DNA of 64,000 nucleotides from JAJPKK01 sp963702755. Its GTDB lineage: Bacteria > Pseudomonadota > Alphaproteobacteria > Rhizobiales > Xanthobacteraceae. The notes beneath the pieces were generated by a model. The model had not been told where the DNA came from. It did not search any database and worked only from the letters and a program-made list of their open reading frames with translations. The DNA lies in contig CAVPDZ010000004.1 of NCBI GenBank assembly GCA_963702755.1, positions 124,001 through 188,000 on the forward strand. The letters run 5' to 3'. The translations under genes and the position numbers were made by a program. This document shows, piece after piece, positions 1 to 8,487 of this stretch. Position 1 is the stretch's first letter. The number at the start of each line of letters is the position of its first letter.

Positions 1-2
1 TG

Positions 3-290
3 CGCGAGACCTCCTACCTGATCGACCCGCACACCGCCGTCGCAGTCGCAGTCGCCGAGAAAGAGCCGCGCGACCCCGCGATCCCCATGGTGGTGCTGTC
101 GACCGCCCATCCGGCCAAATTCCCCGATGCGGTCGCGGCCGCATGCGGGGTGCGGCCGGCCTTGCCGGATTGGTTATCCGGCCTACTTACCCGGCGCGAG
201 CAGGTCACGGTCCTGCCGGCCGACCAGTCTGCCGTCGAATCCCACATCCTGACCCACAGCCGCGCCGCGCGCGAAGGAGTGCTTGCATGA
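3..290 (+). CDS. thrC: Threonine synthase, C-terminal part (gene starts before the window)
   Basis: The reading frame is open from the window edge and ends in a TGA that shares four bases (ATGA) with the next gene. The 95 visible residues carry the C-terminal signature of bacterial threonine synthase: an HPDTA-like DPHTAVAV stretch, a VVLSTAHPAKFPDAV segment and a short basic helix at the end. The enzyme converts O-phosphohomoserine to threonine with pyridoxal phosphate in the cytoplasm; the PLP lysine lies outside the window. The thrC - M16 peptidase - acetyltransferase order is common in Hyphomicrobiales and supports the call. Confidence 0.85.
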   Translation, partial: RETSYLIDPHTAVAVAVAEKEPRDPAIPMVVLSTAHPAKFPDAVAAACGVRPALPDWLSGLLTRREQVTVLPADQSAVESHILTHSRAAREGVLA

Positions 291-1555
291 GCGTAGAAGT
301 CACCCGTCTGCCATCGGGTCTCGTCGTCATTACCGATGCGATGGCGCATTTGCAGACGGCCTCGCTCGGGGTCTGGGTGACTTGCGGCAGCCGCAACGAG
401 GCAGCCGACGAGCACGGCATTTCGCACTTCCTCGAGCACATGGCCTTCAAGGGCACGGCGCGGCGCACCGCGCGCCAGATCGCCGAGGAGATCGAAGCGG
501 TCGGCGGCGACCTCAATGCCGGCACCGGCGTCGAGACGACGGCGTACTACGCGCGCCTCCTCAAGGCCGATATCGGCCTGGGTCTCGATGTGCTCGCCGA
601 TATCCTGTCGCATCCGAGCTTCGATCCCGACGAGATCACCCGCGAGAAGAACGTCATCATCCAGGAGATCGGCGCGGTCGAGGACACGCCCGACGACCTC
701 GTGTTCGAGCACCTCCAGGCGACCGCGTTCGCGGGCCAGCCGGTGGGCCGTTCGATCCTCGGCACCAAGGCGACCGTGCGCTCGTTCGACGCCAAGCGGC
801 TGCGCGCCTATCTCGCCCGCAATTACCGTGCGCCCGGCATGGTGGTGGCGGCGGCCGGCGCGGTCAATCACGACGAGGTCGTGAGCGAGGCCGCCAAGCA
901 ATTCGCCGACTTCACCGGACCCAATGCGGGGACGCCGGAGCCGGCGCGCTTCAAGGGCGGGACGTTCGTCGAAAAGCAGGATCTCGAGCAGGTCCACATC
1001 GCGCTTGCGCTCGAGGGCCTCCCCCAGCGCGACGCTTCGATCTACAGCCTGCAGGTGTTCACCAACGTGCTCGGCGGCGGCATGTCGTCCCGGCTGTTCC
1101 AGGAGGTGCGCGAGCTGCGCGGGCTCTGCTACTCGATCTACGCCTTCCACGCGCCCTATTCCGACACCGGCATGTTCGGCCTCTATGCCGGCACCGATGC
1201 GATCGACGCTCCCGAATTGATGCAGGTGGTGGTCGACCAGCTCGTCGATGCGGCGGACACCATCACCGAGGCGGAAATCTCGCGCGCCAAGGCGCAGATG
1301 AAGGCCGGCCTCCTGATGGCGCTCGAAAGCTCCGGCGCCCGCGCCGAACAATTGGCGCGGCAGATGATCGTGCACGGCCGCCCGATCCCCCTCGACGAGA
1401 TCGTCGCCAAGGTCGACGCCGTGACCGTCGAGAGCGCCCGCGCCGCCGGACGCGCCCTGATCGGACGCGCGCCGCCGGCGGTGGCGGCCCTCGGTCCGGC
1501 CGGCCTCGAGAACGCCGCTGCCATTGCCGAGAGCCTCGCGATCAAGGCGGCCTGA
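287..1555 (+). CDS. M16 family zinc metallopeptidase (processing-peptidase-like)
   Basis: A 422-residue protein of the M16B family (bacterial homologues of mitochondrial processing peptidase beta and PqqL). The inverted zinc motif HFLEH is at residues 47-51, with the expected downstream glutamate in REKNVIIQEI near residue 125. The second half has the usual inactive-domain features (GGGMSSRLFQEVRELRGLCYSI). The start is the ATG that overlaps the thrC stop, so the two genes are probably translationally coupled. A longer upstream reading frame is only thrC read out of frame. The protein is probably a cytoplasmic peptidase; its substrate cannot be told from sequence. Confidence 0.9.
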   Translation: MSVEVTRLPSGLVVITDAMAHLQTASLGVWVTCGSRNEAADEHGISHFLEHMAFKGTARRTARQIAEEIEAVGGDLNAGTGVETTAYYARLLKADIGLGLDVLADILSHPSFDPDEITREKNVIIQEIGAVEDTPDDLVFEHLQATAFAGQPVGRSILGTKATVRSFDAKRLRAYLARNYRAPGMVVAAAGAVNHDEVVSEAAKQFADFTGPNAGTPEPARFKGGTFVEKQDLEQVHIALALEGLPQRDASIYSLQVFTNVLGGGMSSRLFQEVRELRGLCYSIYAFHAPYSDTGMFGLYAGTDAIDAPELMQVVVDQLVDAADTITEAEISRAKAQMKAGLLMALESSGARAEQLARQMIVHGRPIPLDEIVAKVDAVTVESARAAGRALIGRAPPAVAALGPAGLENAAAIAESLAIKAA

Positions 1556-1562
1556 GGCAAGA

Positions 1563-2159
1563 ATGGCGTTCTTCCGCACTGCGACGTTTGCCGAGACGCT
1601 GCCCGCCATCGAGGGCGACATCGTCTCGCTGCGGCCGCCGCAGATGTCCGACTTTACGGAATGGGCGACGTTGCGGGAGAGGAGCCGCGAGTTCCTGAGG
1701 CCCTGGGAGCCGATCTGGCCCGCCGACGATCTCACCCGCGGCGCCTATCGCCGCCGCCTCAAGCGCTACGGCGAGGATCAGCGCGATGACCAGGCCTATT
1801 CGTTCTTCATCTTCCGCAAATCCGACGGCGCGCTGGTCGGCGGGGTGCGAATCACAAACGTCCGCCGGGGCGTCGCCCAGGCCGGCAGCTTCGGCTACTG
1901 GATGGGCGAGGCTTATGCCCGCCAGGGGCTGATGTCATCGGCGATGCGCGCCCTGGTGCCGTTCAGCTTCGTGACGCTACGCCTGCACCGTCTCGAAGCC
2001 GCGTGCATCCCGACCAATACCCCCTCGATCCGCCTCCTCGAGAAGTCCGGCTTCGAGCGGGAGGGCTACGCACGCCAATACCTCTGCATCAACGGCATCT
2101 GGCAGGACCACCTGCTCTACGCCCGGATCAAGGACGATCCGCCCCACCGGCGCAAATGA
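1563..2159 (+). CDS. GNAT family N-acetyltransferase (RimJ/RimL type)
   Basis: A 198-residue protein starting at the ATG eight bases after the peptidase stop, so probably the same operon. It has the RimJ/RimL organisation: an N-terminal SLRPPQMSDF strand, a central AGSFGYWMGEAYARQGLMSSAM stretch holding the acetyl-CoA pyrophosphate-binding loop (R/Q-x-x-G-x-A-like), and the C-terminal RLEAACIPTNTPSIRLLEKSGF signature. Family members acetylate N-terminal amines of ribosomal proteins or small molecules. The substrate here is unknown. Downstream lies a short 11-bp tandem repeat and then a lipoprotein gene. Confidence 0.85.
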   Translation: MAFFRTATFAETLPAIEGDIVSLRPPQMSDFTEWATLRERSREFLRPWEPIWPADDLTRGAYRRRLKRYGEDQRDDQAYSFFIFRKSDGALVGGVRITNVRRGVAQAGSFGYWMGEAYARQGLMSSAMRALVPFSFVTLRLHRLEAACIPTNTPSIRLLEKSGFEREGYARQYLCINGIWQDHLLYARIKDDPPHRRK

Positions 2160-2166
2160 CGCGTTA

Positions 2167-2199
2167 GGCGCCTTTGGGGCGCCTTTGGGGCGCCTTTGG
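2167..2199 (+). repeat. Three tandem copies of an 11-bp unit (gcgcctttggg)
   Basis: The cctttgg core occurs at 2171, 2182 and 2193, a perfect period of 11 bases just after the acetyltransferase stop. Each unit contains GGCGCC, so several weak hairpins are possible. It is most likely a slippage product. Confidence 0.7.
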
Positions 2200-2248
2200 T
2201 CTGCCACGGTTTTTTTGCTATGATGTCCGTGGGGATTGGGCATTTGAC

Positions 2249-3004
2249 ATGAACACGGCCGCAACCTCGCGCACGGCGTCATGGCGCCGCGATCGATGGA
2301 TCGCGTTGCGACACGCCGGATTCTGGCTCGCGGCCGTCATGGTGCTGTCCGGCTGTTCGTCGCTCGGAAGTTTGGGCAGTTCCACGCCGCCCGCGGCGAC
2401 GCCCGGGCCGGACGCGAGCACCGCACCCGCGCCGTCCGATACCTCGTTCACCAGCCGGGTGAAATCGGTCTTCTCCGGCAGTTCCTCGAGCCTGCCGCCG
2501 GCAAAGCCGACGACCACCGGCGCGACGTCGTCGGACTTCGATTGCCCGACCGTCGATTATCGCCAGGGCGCGGCGCTGTTTACCGTCAACGAACCGGGCT
2601 CCGACGCCTCCGCGCTCAACCTGCGCTATCAGGCGAGCTTCACCCAGAACGCGCGCGAATGCTTCGTGCGCGGCACCGACGTCAACATCAAGGTCGGGGT
2701 CCAGGGGCGCATCGTGGTCGGCCCCGCCGGCGCGCCGGCGCAGGTCGAGATTCCGGTGCGCTACGCGCTGGTGCGCGAAGGCCTGCAGCCGAAGGTGATC
2801 TGGACCAAGCTGTTCGTCGTCCCGGTCACCATGCCGCCGGGGCAGACCTACGTGCCGTTCCTCCACGTCGAGGAGGAAATGACGGTACCGATCCCGTCCA
2901 CCTCCGAGCTCGAGGCCTACATCATCTACATCGGCTTCGACCCCGACGGCCTGACCCCGGCGAGGCCCACGCCGAAGAAGAAGTCGCCGCCGCGGATTAA
3001 GTAG
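2249..3004 (+). CDS. Putative lipoprotein, conserved hypothetical
   Basis: A 251-residue protein. The N-terminus is a lipoprotein signal: basic residues, a hydrophobic stretch (FWLAAVMVL) and a lipobox LSGC at about residues 31-34. A low-complexity Ser/Pro/Ala linker follows, then a folded domain with two conserved-looking cysteines (DFDCPTVDYRQG and ARECFVRG) and a strand-rich C-terminal half, ending in a basic KKK tail. The ATG at 2249 is preferred because it places the signal peptide at the N-terminus. It is probably anchored in the inner leaflet of the outer membrane. I do not recognise a specific function. Confidence 0.75.
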   Translation: MNTAATSRTASWRRDRWIALRHAGFWLAAVMVLSGCSSLGSLGSSTPPAATPGPDASTAPAPSDTSFTSRVKSVFSGSSSSLPPAKPTTTGATSSDFDCPTVDYRQGAALFTVNEPGSDASALNLRYQASFTQNARECFVRGTDVNIKVGVQGRIVVGPAGAPAQVEIPVRYALVREGLQPKVIWTKLFVVPVTMPPGQTYVPFLHVEEEMTVPIPSTSELEAYIIYIGFDPDGLTPARPTPKKKSPPRIK

Positions 3005-3095
3005 TGCGCATGAGCTGCATCAAGCGCTGTCGCTCGTGACCTTGTAGTCGCTCGTTTGCCCGAGCGAGTTTGAAACTCGATGATCTCTCGGCATC

Positions 3096-3400
3096 GTCAT
3101 CGTCCGGCTTGACCGGACGATCCAGTAACCACTGCGCTATCGCTTAGCACGTCGTGTCGGATCGCGTTTTCGATATCGTTGAATTGCTCGTAATAGACGA
3201 GACGGTGCTCATATTTGCTGGTGAAGCCTTCTGCTGCTTGGGTGCGACGTTCATAAACGCGACGTACGAGATTGTTGGTGACGCCGATGTAGAGCGTGCC
3301 GCCGACGTCGCTTGCCAAGATATACACCGAGTAGTTCCGCTCGGCGCGCATGCTGGGAGGCATGGGGTTACTGGATCGTCCGGTCAAGCCGGACGATGAC
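3096..3400. repeat. 35-bp perfect inverted repeat enclosing a GIY-YIG ORF
   Basis: The left arm (3096-3130) and right arm (3366-3400) are exact reverse complements over 35 bases. Each arm is itself nearly palindromic around tcgtccgg...ccggacga, as in REP elements. A diverged version of the same motif occurs near 16292-16410. The arms lie about 235 bp apart and contain almost only a small GIY-YIG reading frame, so the whole looks like a compact cassette. Whether it moves is an inference. Confidence 0.8.
3097..3363 (-). CDS. GIY-YIG nuclease domain protein, C-terminally truncated
   Basis: About 88 residues from the ATG at 3363. The N-terminal half is a clear GIY-YIG domain: the YSVYILAS start, TLYIGVTNNLVRRVYER (the Y-I-G element with the catalytic arginine helix) and KYEHRLVYYEQFNDIENAIRH. 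Intact family members (about 90-100 residues) continue with a basic, lysine- and tryptophan-rich C-terminus. Here that part is missing, and the last residues (SGQAGR) are encoded by the left arm of the inverted repeat. The gene therefore looks cut by, or fused into, the repeat. Activity is doubtful because the terminal helix is lost. Confidence 0.7.
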   Translation of the reverse strand: MPPSMRAERNYSVYILASDVGGTLYIGVTNNLVRRVYERRTQAAEGFTSKYEHRLVYYEQFNDIENAIRHDVLSDSAVVTGSSGQAGR

Positions 3401-3535
3401 GCTGGCGCGATGTTTTGACGGAGACGGTCCCAATTGCTCCCGGTTTGTCATGTCCCCCGAAAGCGTTCGCGGAGCATCACGAGCCAGAGCAGCGCACAGC
3501 GCTCGTTGTCGCATCTCAGCGTTAGCGACCGCGTC

Positions 3536-3627
3536 TCAAACGCAGACCAGCGCGCTCGCCTCGTGGCCCCTCGCTATCACCGGCCAAACCGCCGCGCTCC
3601 CAATCCCCGCCATGAAGTCGCGCCGTC
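3536..3627 (-). pseudogene. N-terminal remnant of an ABC_sub_bind gene (3' exon of the intron)
   Basis: Directly after the 3' end of the group II intron the sequence encodes RRRDFMAGIGSAAVWPVIARG, the Tat-type leader seen on the other substrate-binding proteins of the array. Joining this exon to the ATGA before the intron (5561-5566) recreates ATGAGACGGCGC, a normal start overlapping the previous stop. After the leader the similarity ends and the frame closes in a short unrelated tail, so the body of this gene has been lost. Confidence 0.7.
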
Positions 3628-3651
3628 GTAGCGGTAGGGACGCGTGTTTCA

Positions 3652-5203
3652 TCACGCGCCCCCCGCACAGAACCGTACGTGCGGCTTTCCCGCATACGGC
3701 TCCCACCTCGGGTGTGTGACGGCAAAGCGATCGCTTGGCCAGGGATGGAGGATGATCGGTTTTGGGAGCCACGCGTTCGCCAGTAGCGTGATCCGCTCCC
3801 ACGTGATGCGATCCTTTTGGCTGCGATGCCGCAGCGTACGCCGCCAGAGATCGATGACATGGTTCCGGAGCACGTCGAGCGCACGCGCATTGGTCGGCAC
3901 AGCATGATAGTTGAAGTAGCCGTGGACGACCCGCCTCAGCCATCGCCCTTGCTCGGGAATCGACTGATGCATGCGCAGTCGCAGTTCATCCTTGATCATC
4001 CGCAGCTTCGCCGTCATGCGGTCCGGCCGGCTCTTCCGTTGGAGCTGGAATGCCGGCGCGGGTTTTGCCGCAGATGAAGGTGAAGCCGAGGAAGTTGAAG
4101 GTCTCCGGCTTGCTAAGCCCGCGCCGCTCGGCGTTCAGCCGCGAAGCGTCCGAACTCGATGAATCGGGTCTTCTCGGGATGTAGCGTCAACGCAAACTCC
4201 CTCAACCGTTCGCGCATCTCTCCCAGAAAGCACCGGGCGTCGTCATGGTGCTGGAAGCCGACGATGAAGTCGTCCGCATAGCGCACGATGATCATATCGC
4301 CGGTGGCCTTACGCCGTCGCCAGCGCGCGGCCCAGAGATCGAGAGCGTAGTGCAGGTAGATGTTGGCAAGTAGCGGTGAGATCACCGATCCCTGCCCCGT
4401 CCCACTGTCACTGATCGACACGACCCCGTCTTCGAGGATGCCAGCCTTCAGCCATTTCTGGATCAGGCGGATGATGCGCCGGTCGCCGATCCGGTGCTCG
4501 AGAAGCGGATCAGCCATTGCTGGCTGATCGCATCGAAGAACGATCGGATGTCGGCGTCCAGTATGTAGCTCACCTTCTTACTGCCGATCCCGACACAGAG
4601 CGCATCCAACGCGTCATGCGTGCCGCGCCCAGGCCGAAATCCATAGCTGAACCCGAGGAAGTCTTCCTCGTAGATCGCGTTCAGCAGCGCGACCACCGCC
4701 CGTTGGACAATCTTGTCCTCCAGCGCGGCGACCGCCAGCGGACGCTGCCGGCCGTCCGGCTTGGGTATGTAGACCCGCCGGCTCGGCAGTGCCCGATACG
4801 CTCCTCGTTGGACCCGGTCGTGCAGATCCTCGAGATTACATTCGAGATCTGCCTCGTAGTCCTTCCACGTCAGCCGATCGACGCCCGGCGCAGCGTCCTT
4901 CTTGAGTTCGTAGAACGCTTGTTCAAGCAGGTCGGTGCTGATGTGGTGGAAGAGCGCGGTGAACCTCTCCTTCTTTCTTGCCTTTGCAACTTGCCGTATG
5001 CGTTCCAGCGCCTGTGACACGCTTGCCCGACTCTGCGTCCGGTGCGTGCTTTGCCAGCCCGCATTCCCCTTGGTCCCCGCCCTTCGCTCCACCGGCTCCG
5101 CTGCTGCAACGCCGCCAGGATCGCTCCACAGCAGGCTGTCGGCTTTGTTCGTCGGCTTCAAAGCTAATATGGCGGGGTCCGACTTCTCGGCTCCGTTCAT
5201 CAT
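3652..5203 (-). pseudogene. ltrA: Group II intron reverse transcriptase/maturase, frameshifted
   Basis: Three overlapping frames together encode a full LtrA-like protein. The first has the RT start (AAPGVDRLTW, then IPKPDGRQRPL and YGFRPGRGTHDAL). After a one-base loss near 4500 comes the palm with GTGQGSVISPLLANIYLHY and the catalytic YADDF (codons at 4269-4280). Further shifts near 4130 and 4055 lead into the maturase/C-terminal part (WLPKPIILHPWPSDRF). The last codons (EPYAGKPHVRFCAGG) are also intron domain V, as in related bacterial introns whose ORF runs into the ribozyme. With three shifts no full-length protein would be made. Confidence 0.85.
3670..3702 (-). ncRNA. Group II intron domain V hairpin
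   Basis: On the minus strand the RNA reads GAGCCGUAUGCGGG...CGCACGUACGGUUC, the catalytic domain V hairpin: AGC triad side, GNAA-like cap (gaaa) and the bulged stem. It lies about 40 bases before the inferred 3' splice site, the normal spacing to domain VI. It also encodes the last residues of the maturase. Confidence 0.8.
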
Positions 5204-5560
5204 CGGCTACGGCTCCTCGCCTTCCCGATGCGGACCGGCAGCGGCAGAGCCGTTCCGGTCAGACCCGAGATCTCCCAGGTTCCGATGCGATCCCTTTGCA
5301 CGTGATGTGGCCTTTGACCTCGGCAGGGCGTCAGCACCTCGCATAACGGTGCCGCACATGTTGCCTTCGAGCGAATGAAAACTCTCGGCCCCTGCGATGT
5401 CTGATCTTTCGTGGCTCAATACCACACCCCATGCAATCGCTGTGTACGCTTCGCAGCCACCGTCGCCGGTGACCACGCAACACTCGCTACCGAGCGGCCG
5501 CTACGCCTTACTTGGGCCGGACTTTCACCGGCTGGATAGCACCAGCTTTGCCTGGCGCAC

Positions 5561-6539
5561 TCATTCAATCACCTTGTCGGCGACGGCGAGAAGCTCATCG
5601 GGGATGTGAAGACCCAGCGCCTTGGCAGTCTTGAGGTTGAGAAACAGTTGGAAATTCGTGAGCTGGTCGACGGGCAAATCAGCCGGTTTGGCACCTTTGA
5701 GAACATGGCCGGCATAGACGCCCGCTTTGCGATAAGAATCGCAAAACTCGTACCGTAACTCATCAAGCCACCGGCGGTGACCGTGTCTTGGTGATCGTAA
5801 ATAGTTGGCACCGCATAGCGTCGAGCGAGCCTCACCAAGATTTCGCGCCGGCTGTTGAAAAATGGATCGACTGTAACAACGAGCGCATCCGCTCGTTGTT
5901 CGGCAAGGGCCGAGAAGGCGGTTTCCAACTCACTTTCGTCGCTGGCTTTGAAAGCAATAATCCGTTCTCCCAAGACAGCGGCAGCAGCGAAAACATCTTT
6001 TGTCTGGGCCTGCGCATCAGGATTTTTGGGGTTGATCAGCAAAGCAATCGTCGTTGCTTTCGGCACGAGTTTGCGCAGTAATCCAAGTCGCTTTTGCTCC
6101 AGGCCGGCAAGATAAACGCCGAACCCGTCACATTGCCACACGGCCTGTTGAGACTAGCAACAAGGCCGAGTTTGACCGGATCACCAGCCATCGCGAAGAC
6201 GATCGGTATCGTTGATGTGGCCGCCCTGGCGGCGACCGGCGCGACATTACCGCCCGTCGCTGCGATCACATTGACCTGTCGGCGAACGAGGTCCGCGGCA
6301 AGTTCAAGAAGACGGTCGTAGTTTCCGTCAGCCCAGCGATACTCGATCTGCACGTTCCGACCTTCGACAAATCCCTCTTCCGCTAATCCTTGATGAAACG
6401 ATGTGACGAGGTGCGCGGTTTTTGTCGCCGAGCGAGGATTAAGAAATCCGATCACCGGCATCACCTGCCGCTGCGCCCATACCAACATCGGCCAGGCCGC
6501 CACGCCGCCGAGCCCCACGATCAAGCCGCGCCGGTTCAT
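5561..6539 (-). pseudogene. ABC transporter substrate-binding protein (ABC_sub_bind), frameshifted, array copy 5
   Basis: This copy starts with the Tat-type leader MNRRGLIVGLGGVAAWPMLVWAQ and has the family marks MPVIGFLNPRS, EYRWADGNYDRLLELAADLVRR and TIPIVFAMAGDPV. A one-base change near 6115 moves the frame into AGLEQKRLGLLRKLVPKATTIALLINP..., and a second near 5742 disrupts GTSFADSYRKAGVYAGHVLKGAKP. The original end, LGLHIPDELLAVADKVIE, is still readable. Adding two bases gives about 326 codons, the family length. The start overlaps the stop of the upstream copy as ATGA, and the stop abuts the group II intron. Confidence 0.8.
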
Positions 6540-7525
6540 TCGATGACCTCGTCCGCGAGGGCAAGCATCGTCGTCGGCATTTCGAGGCCAAGGGCTTTGG
6601 CGGTTCGAATGTTGACGGCAAAATCGTATTTGGTCTGTTGTTGCACAGGCAGATCGCCAGGGTTCTCGCCCTTGAGGACGCGATCCACGTAGGATGCCGC
6701 CTGCCGAAACATGTCGGACATGTGGAGCCCATATGAAATAAGCCCGCCGTTTGTGACGAAAAATCTATATGGATAGATCGCTGGCAAGCGATAATCGGCC
6801 GCCAGCCTGACAATTAGGTCGCGATGAACGATAGTAGCTGGCGCCGGCAGCACGATAATGCCGGTTTTTGGCTCTCGCGCCGCGGCTTCTAATGCACTTT
6901 GAACCTCAGCTTGGTTGCGAACGTCAACCACGGTCAATTGCGTAGCCGTCAACCGGGCCGGAACTTGCATCGGATTAATGAAGCGGACCGATGAAGCAAA
7001 ACCGGGATCTTTGATAACCGTGATCCTCTCAAGATTAGGCGCAATTGATTTAAGCAACTGAAGCCATTTCCCGCCGACGACGTACGCCTCAAAGGCACTA
7101 AAGCCTGTGATGTAACCGCCCGGATGTGCCAAGTTAGGAACAAAGCCGTTCCCGACAGGGTCGGTCACCAAGAGAAATACAATTGCGGTCGTACCTGGCG
7201 TCTCGCGTAGCGCTATGAGAGCGGGCTCACTAACCGATAAGATCGCTCGCGGTGCCATGCCCACGAGCTCCGCGGCGGCCTTCCGGAATCGGGCCATATC
7301 TGCGGCAGCCCACCTCAGCTCTAGTTGGATGTTGCCACCATCCGTCCATCAAAAGCTTTGGAGCCCACCAACGAACGCCCGCACCCATGACTGAACCTCG
7401 GGATCTTTGCCGTCCCATGGCATCAAGACGCCAACCCGCTTAACCCGTTCGCTCTGCTGCGCCTGCGCTACCAACGGCGATGCCGCCACGCCGCCGAGCC
7501 CAGCGATGAGAGTGCGCCGGTTCAT
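6536..7525 (-). pseudogene. ABC_sub_bind family protein with one premature TGA, array copy 4
   Basis: The frame is continuous over 330 codons except for one TGA at codon 59 (7349-7351), where relatives have a glycine before WTDGxN. Before it is the leader MNRRTLIAGLGGVAASPLVAQAQQ and the strand VKRVGVLMPWD. After it come IQLELRWAAADMARFRKAAAELV, the VFLLVTDPV strand, the GGYITGFSAFE loop and the C-terminus LALADEVIE. Both ends overlap neighbouring copies as ATGA. A single nonsense change is the only visible defect. Re-initiation at the Met near 7297 would give a product without a signal peptide. Confidence 0.8.
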
Positions 7526-8487
7526 TCGATGACCTCGTCGGCGCGGCCGAGTAGTGAAAGCGGTATTGTCAGCCCAAGCGCCTCAGCGGCTTTGAGATTA
7601 ATTATCAGCCCGACTTTCGTGATTCGCTGGACGGGTAGATCAGTGGTTTTCGCGCCATTGAGGATGCGTCCGGCGTATTCGCCAAGCACGCGATGACTTT
7701 CTGTAACACTCCCGCCGTATCCCAACAAACCACCAGCCTGGGCAAACTCCGTGCGCCATACCGCAGGGACTTTGTGACGGATCGCCATCGACGCAATTTG
7801 TTCAATTCGATTGTTAAAGAGCAAATCGGACGCGATAAGAAGTGCACCCCCTCGGAGCTGGGCAAACGCAGCATCGATCTCAGCCTCATTTGTCGCACTC
7901 AGCAGCTGTAGTTGCAAACCGAGGGTACGCGCAGATTCTAAGTCATCCTCACTTGGGTTTGAAACGCCGGGTTCGACGGGTTAACCAACATAGCTACGTT
8001 GGTGACTGCGGGAAGCACTTCGTGGAGCAACTCCAGCCTCTTTGCTTCGAGTTCCACCATGAGCGTGCTCGCGCCCGTGAGGTTACCGCCGGGTCGGCTC
8101 AGGCTTGCAACAAGTCCAAATGTTATGGGATCGGTGCCAACAACGAAGATAATGGGAATTGTTGTGGTCGCGGTCTTTGCCGCGAGCGCCGCAGGCATGC
8201 CACCTGCCGAGACGATCACGGCTACCCGACGACGAACCAGATCCTGTGCAAGGGTCGGCAAGTGGTCGTATTGGCCGTTTGCCCAACGATATTGAATAGC
8301 TACGTTTTGCCTCTCGATATAGCCGGTTTCATTGATCCTGGCGGAATGCGCGAAGCCTTTCAGTGTATGACTCAGTCGAGCCGGTGCTCAGGAACCCAAT
8401 CACCGGAATCTGCCCTTGCTGCCCCCGCCCCATCGCCGGCCAAGCAGCCGCACTTCCGAGCCCCGCGATGAAGCCGCGCCGGTTCAT
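7522..8487 (-). pseudogene. ABC_sub_bind family protein, two frameshifts, array copy 3
   Basis: The leader MNRRGFIAGLGSAAAWPAMGRGQQ and IPVIGFLSTGSTESYTERLRAFRQ are followed by a frameshift near 8335. The frame then continues as NETGYIERQNVAIQYRWANGQYDHLPTLAQDLVRRR through TTIPIIFVVGTDPITFGLVASLSRPGGN, shifts again near 7945, and resumes with SARTLGLQLQLLSATNEAEIDAAFAQL to the family C-terminus LLGRADEVIE. Starts and stops overlap both neighbours by ATGA. Family members bind small ligands for an ABC importer in the periplasm; no permease or ATPase gene lies beside this array. Confidence 0.8.

Larger units (their letters stand above)
3628..5560 (-). mobile_element. Group II intron, about 1.93 kb
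   Basis: Read on the minus strand the element begins with GTGCGCCAGGCAAAGC (5' consensus GUGYG). A leader of about 350 bases follows, then a reverse transcriptase/maturase gene, a canonical domain V (3670-3702), and an end in CTAC at 3628. It lies exactly between the ATGA stop/start overlap of two substrate-binding genes, so the exon junction can be reconstructed. The maturase gene carries at least three frameshifts, so autonomous mobility is unlikely if the sequence is correct. The boundaries are inferred from the consensus and the restored exon frame. Confidence 0.85.

Noticed and set aside
14..1735. 573-residue open frame antisense to the M16 peptidase gene
   Set aside because: It is a GC-driven shadow: Arg/Gly/Ala/His-rich composition, no family features, and opposite a clear conserved gene.
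2167..2199. Possible CRISPR-like repeat
   Set aside because: The 11-bp units are directly adjacent without spacers, so this is a simple tandem repeat.
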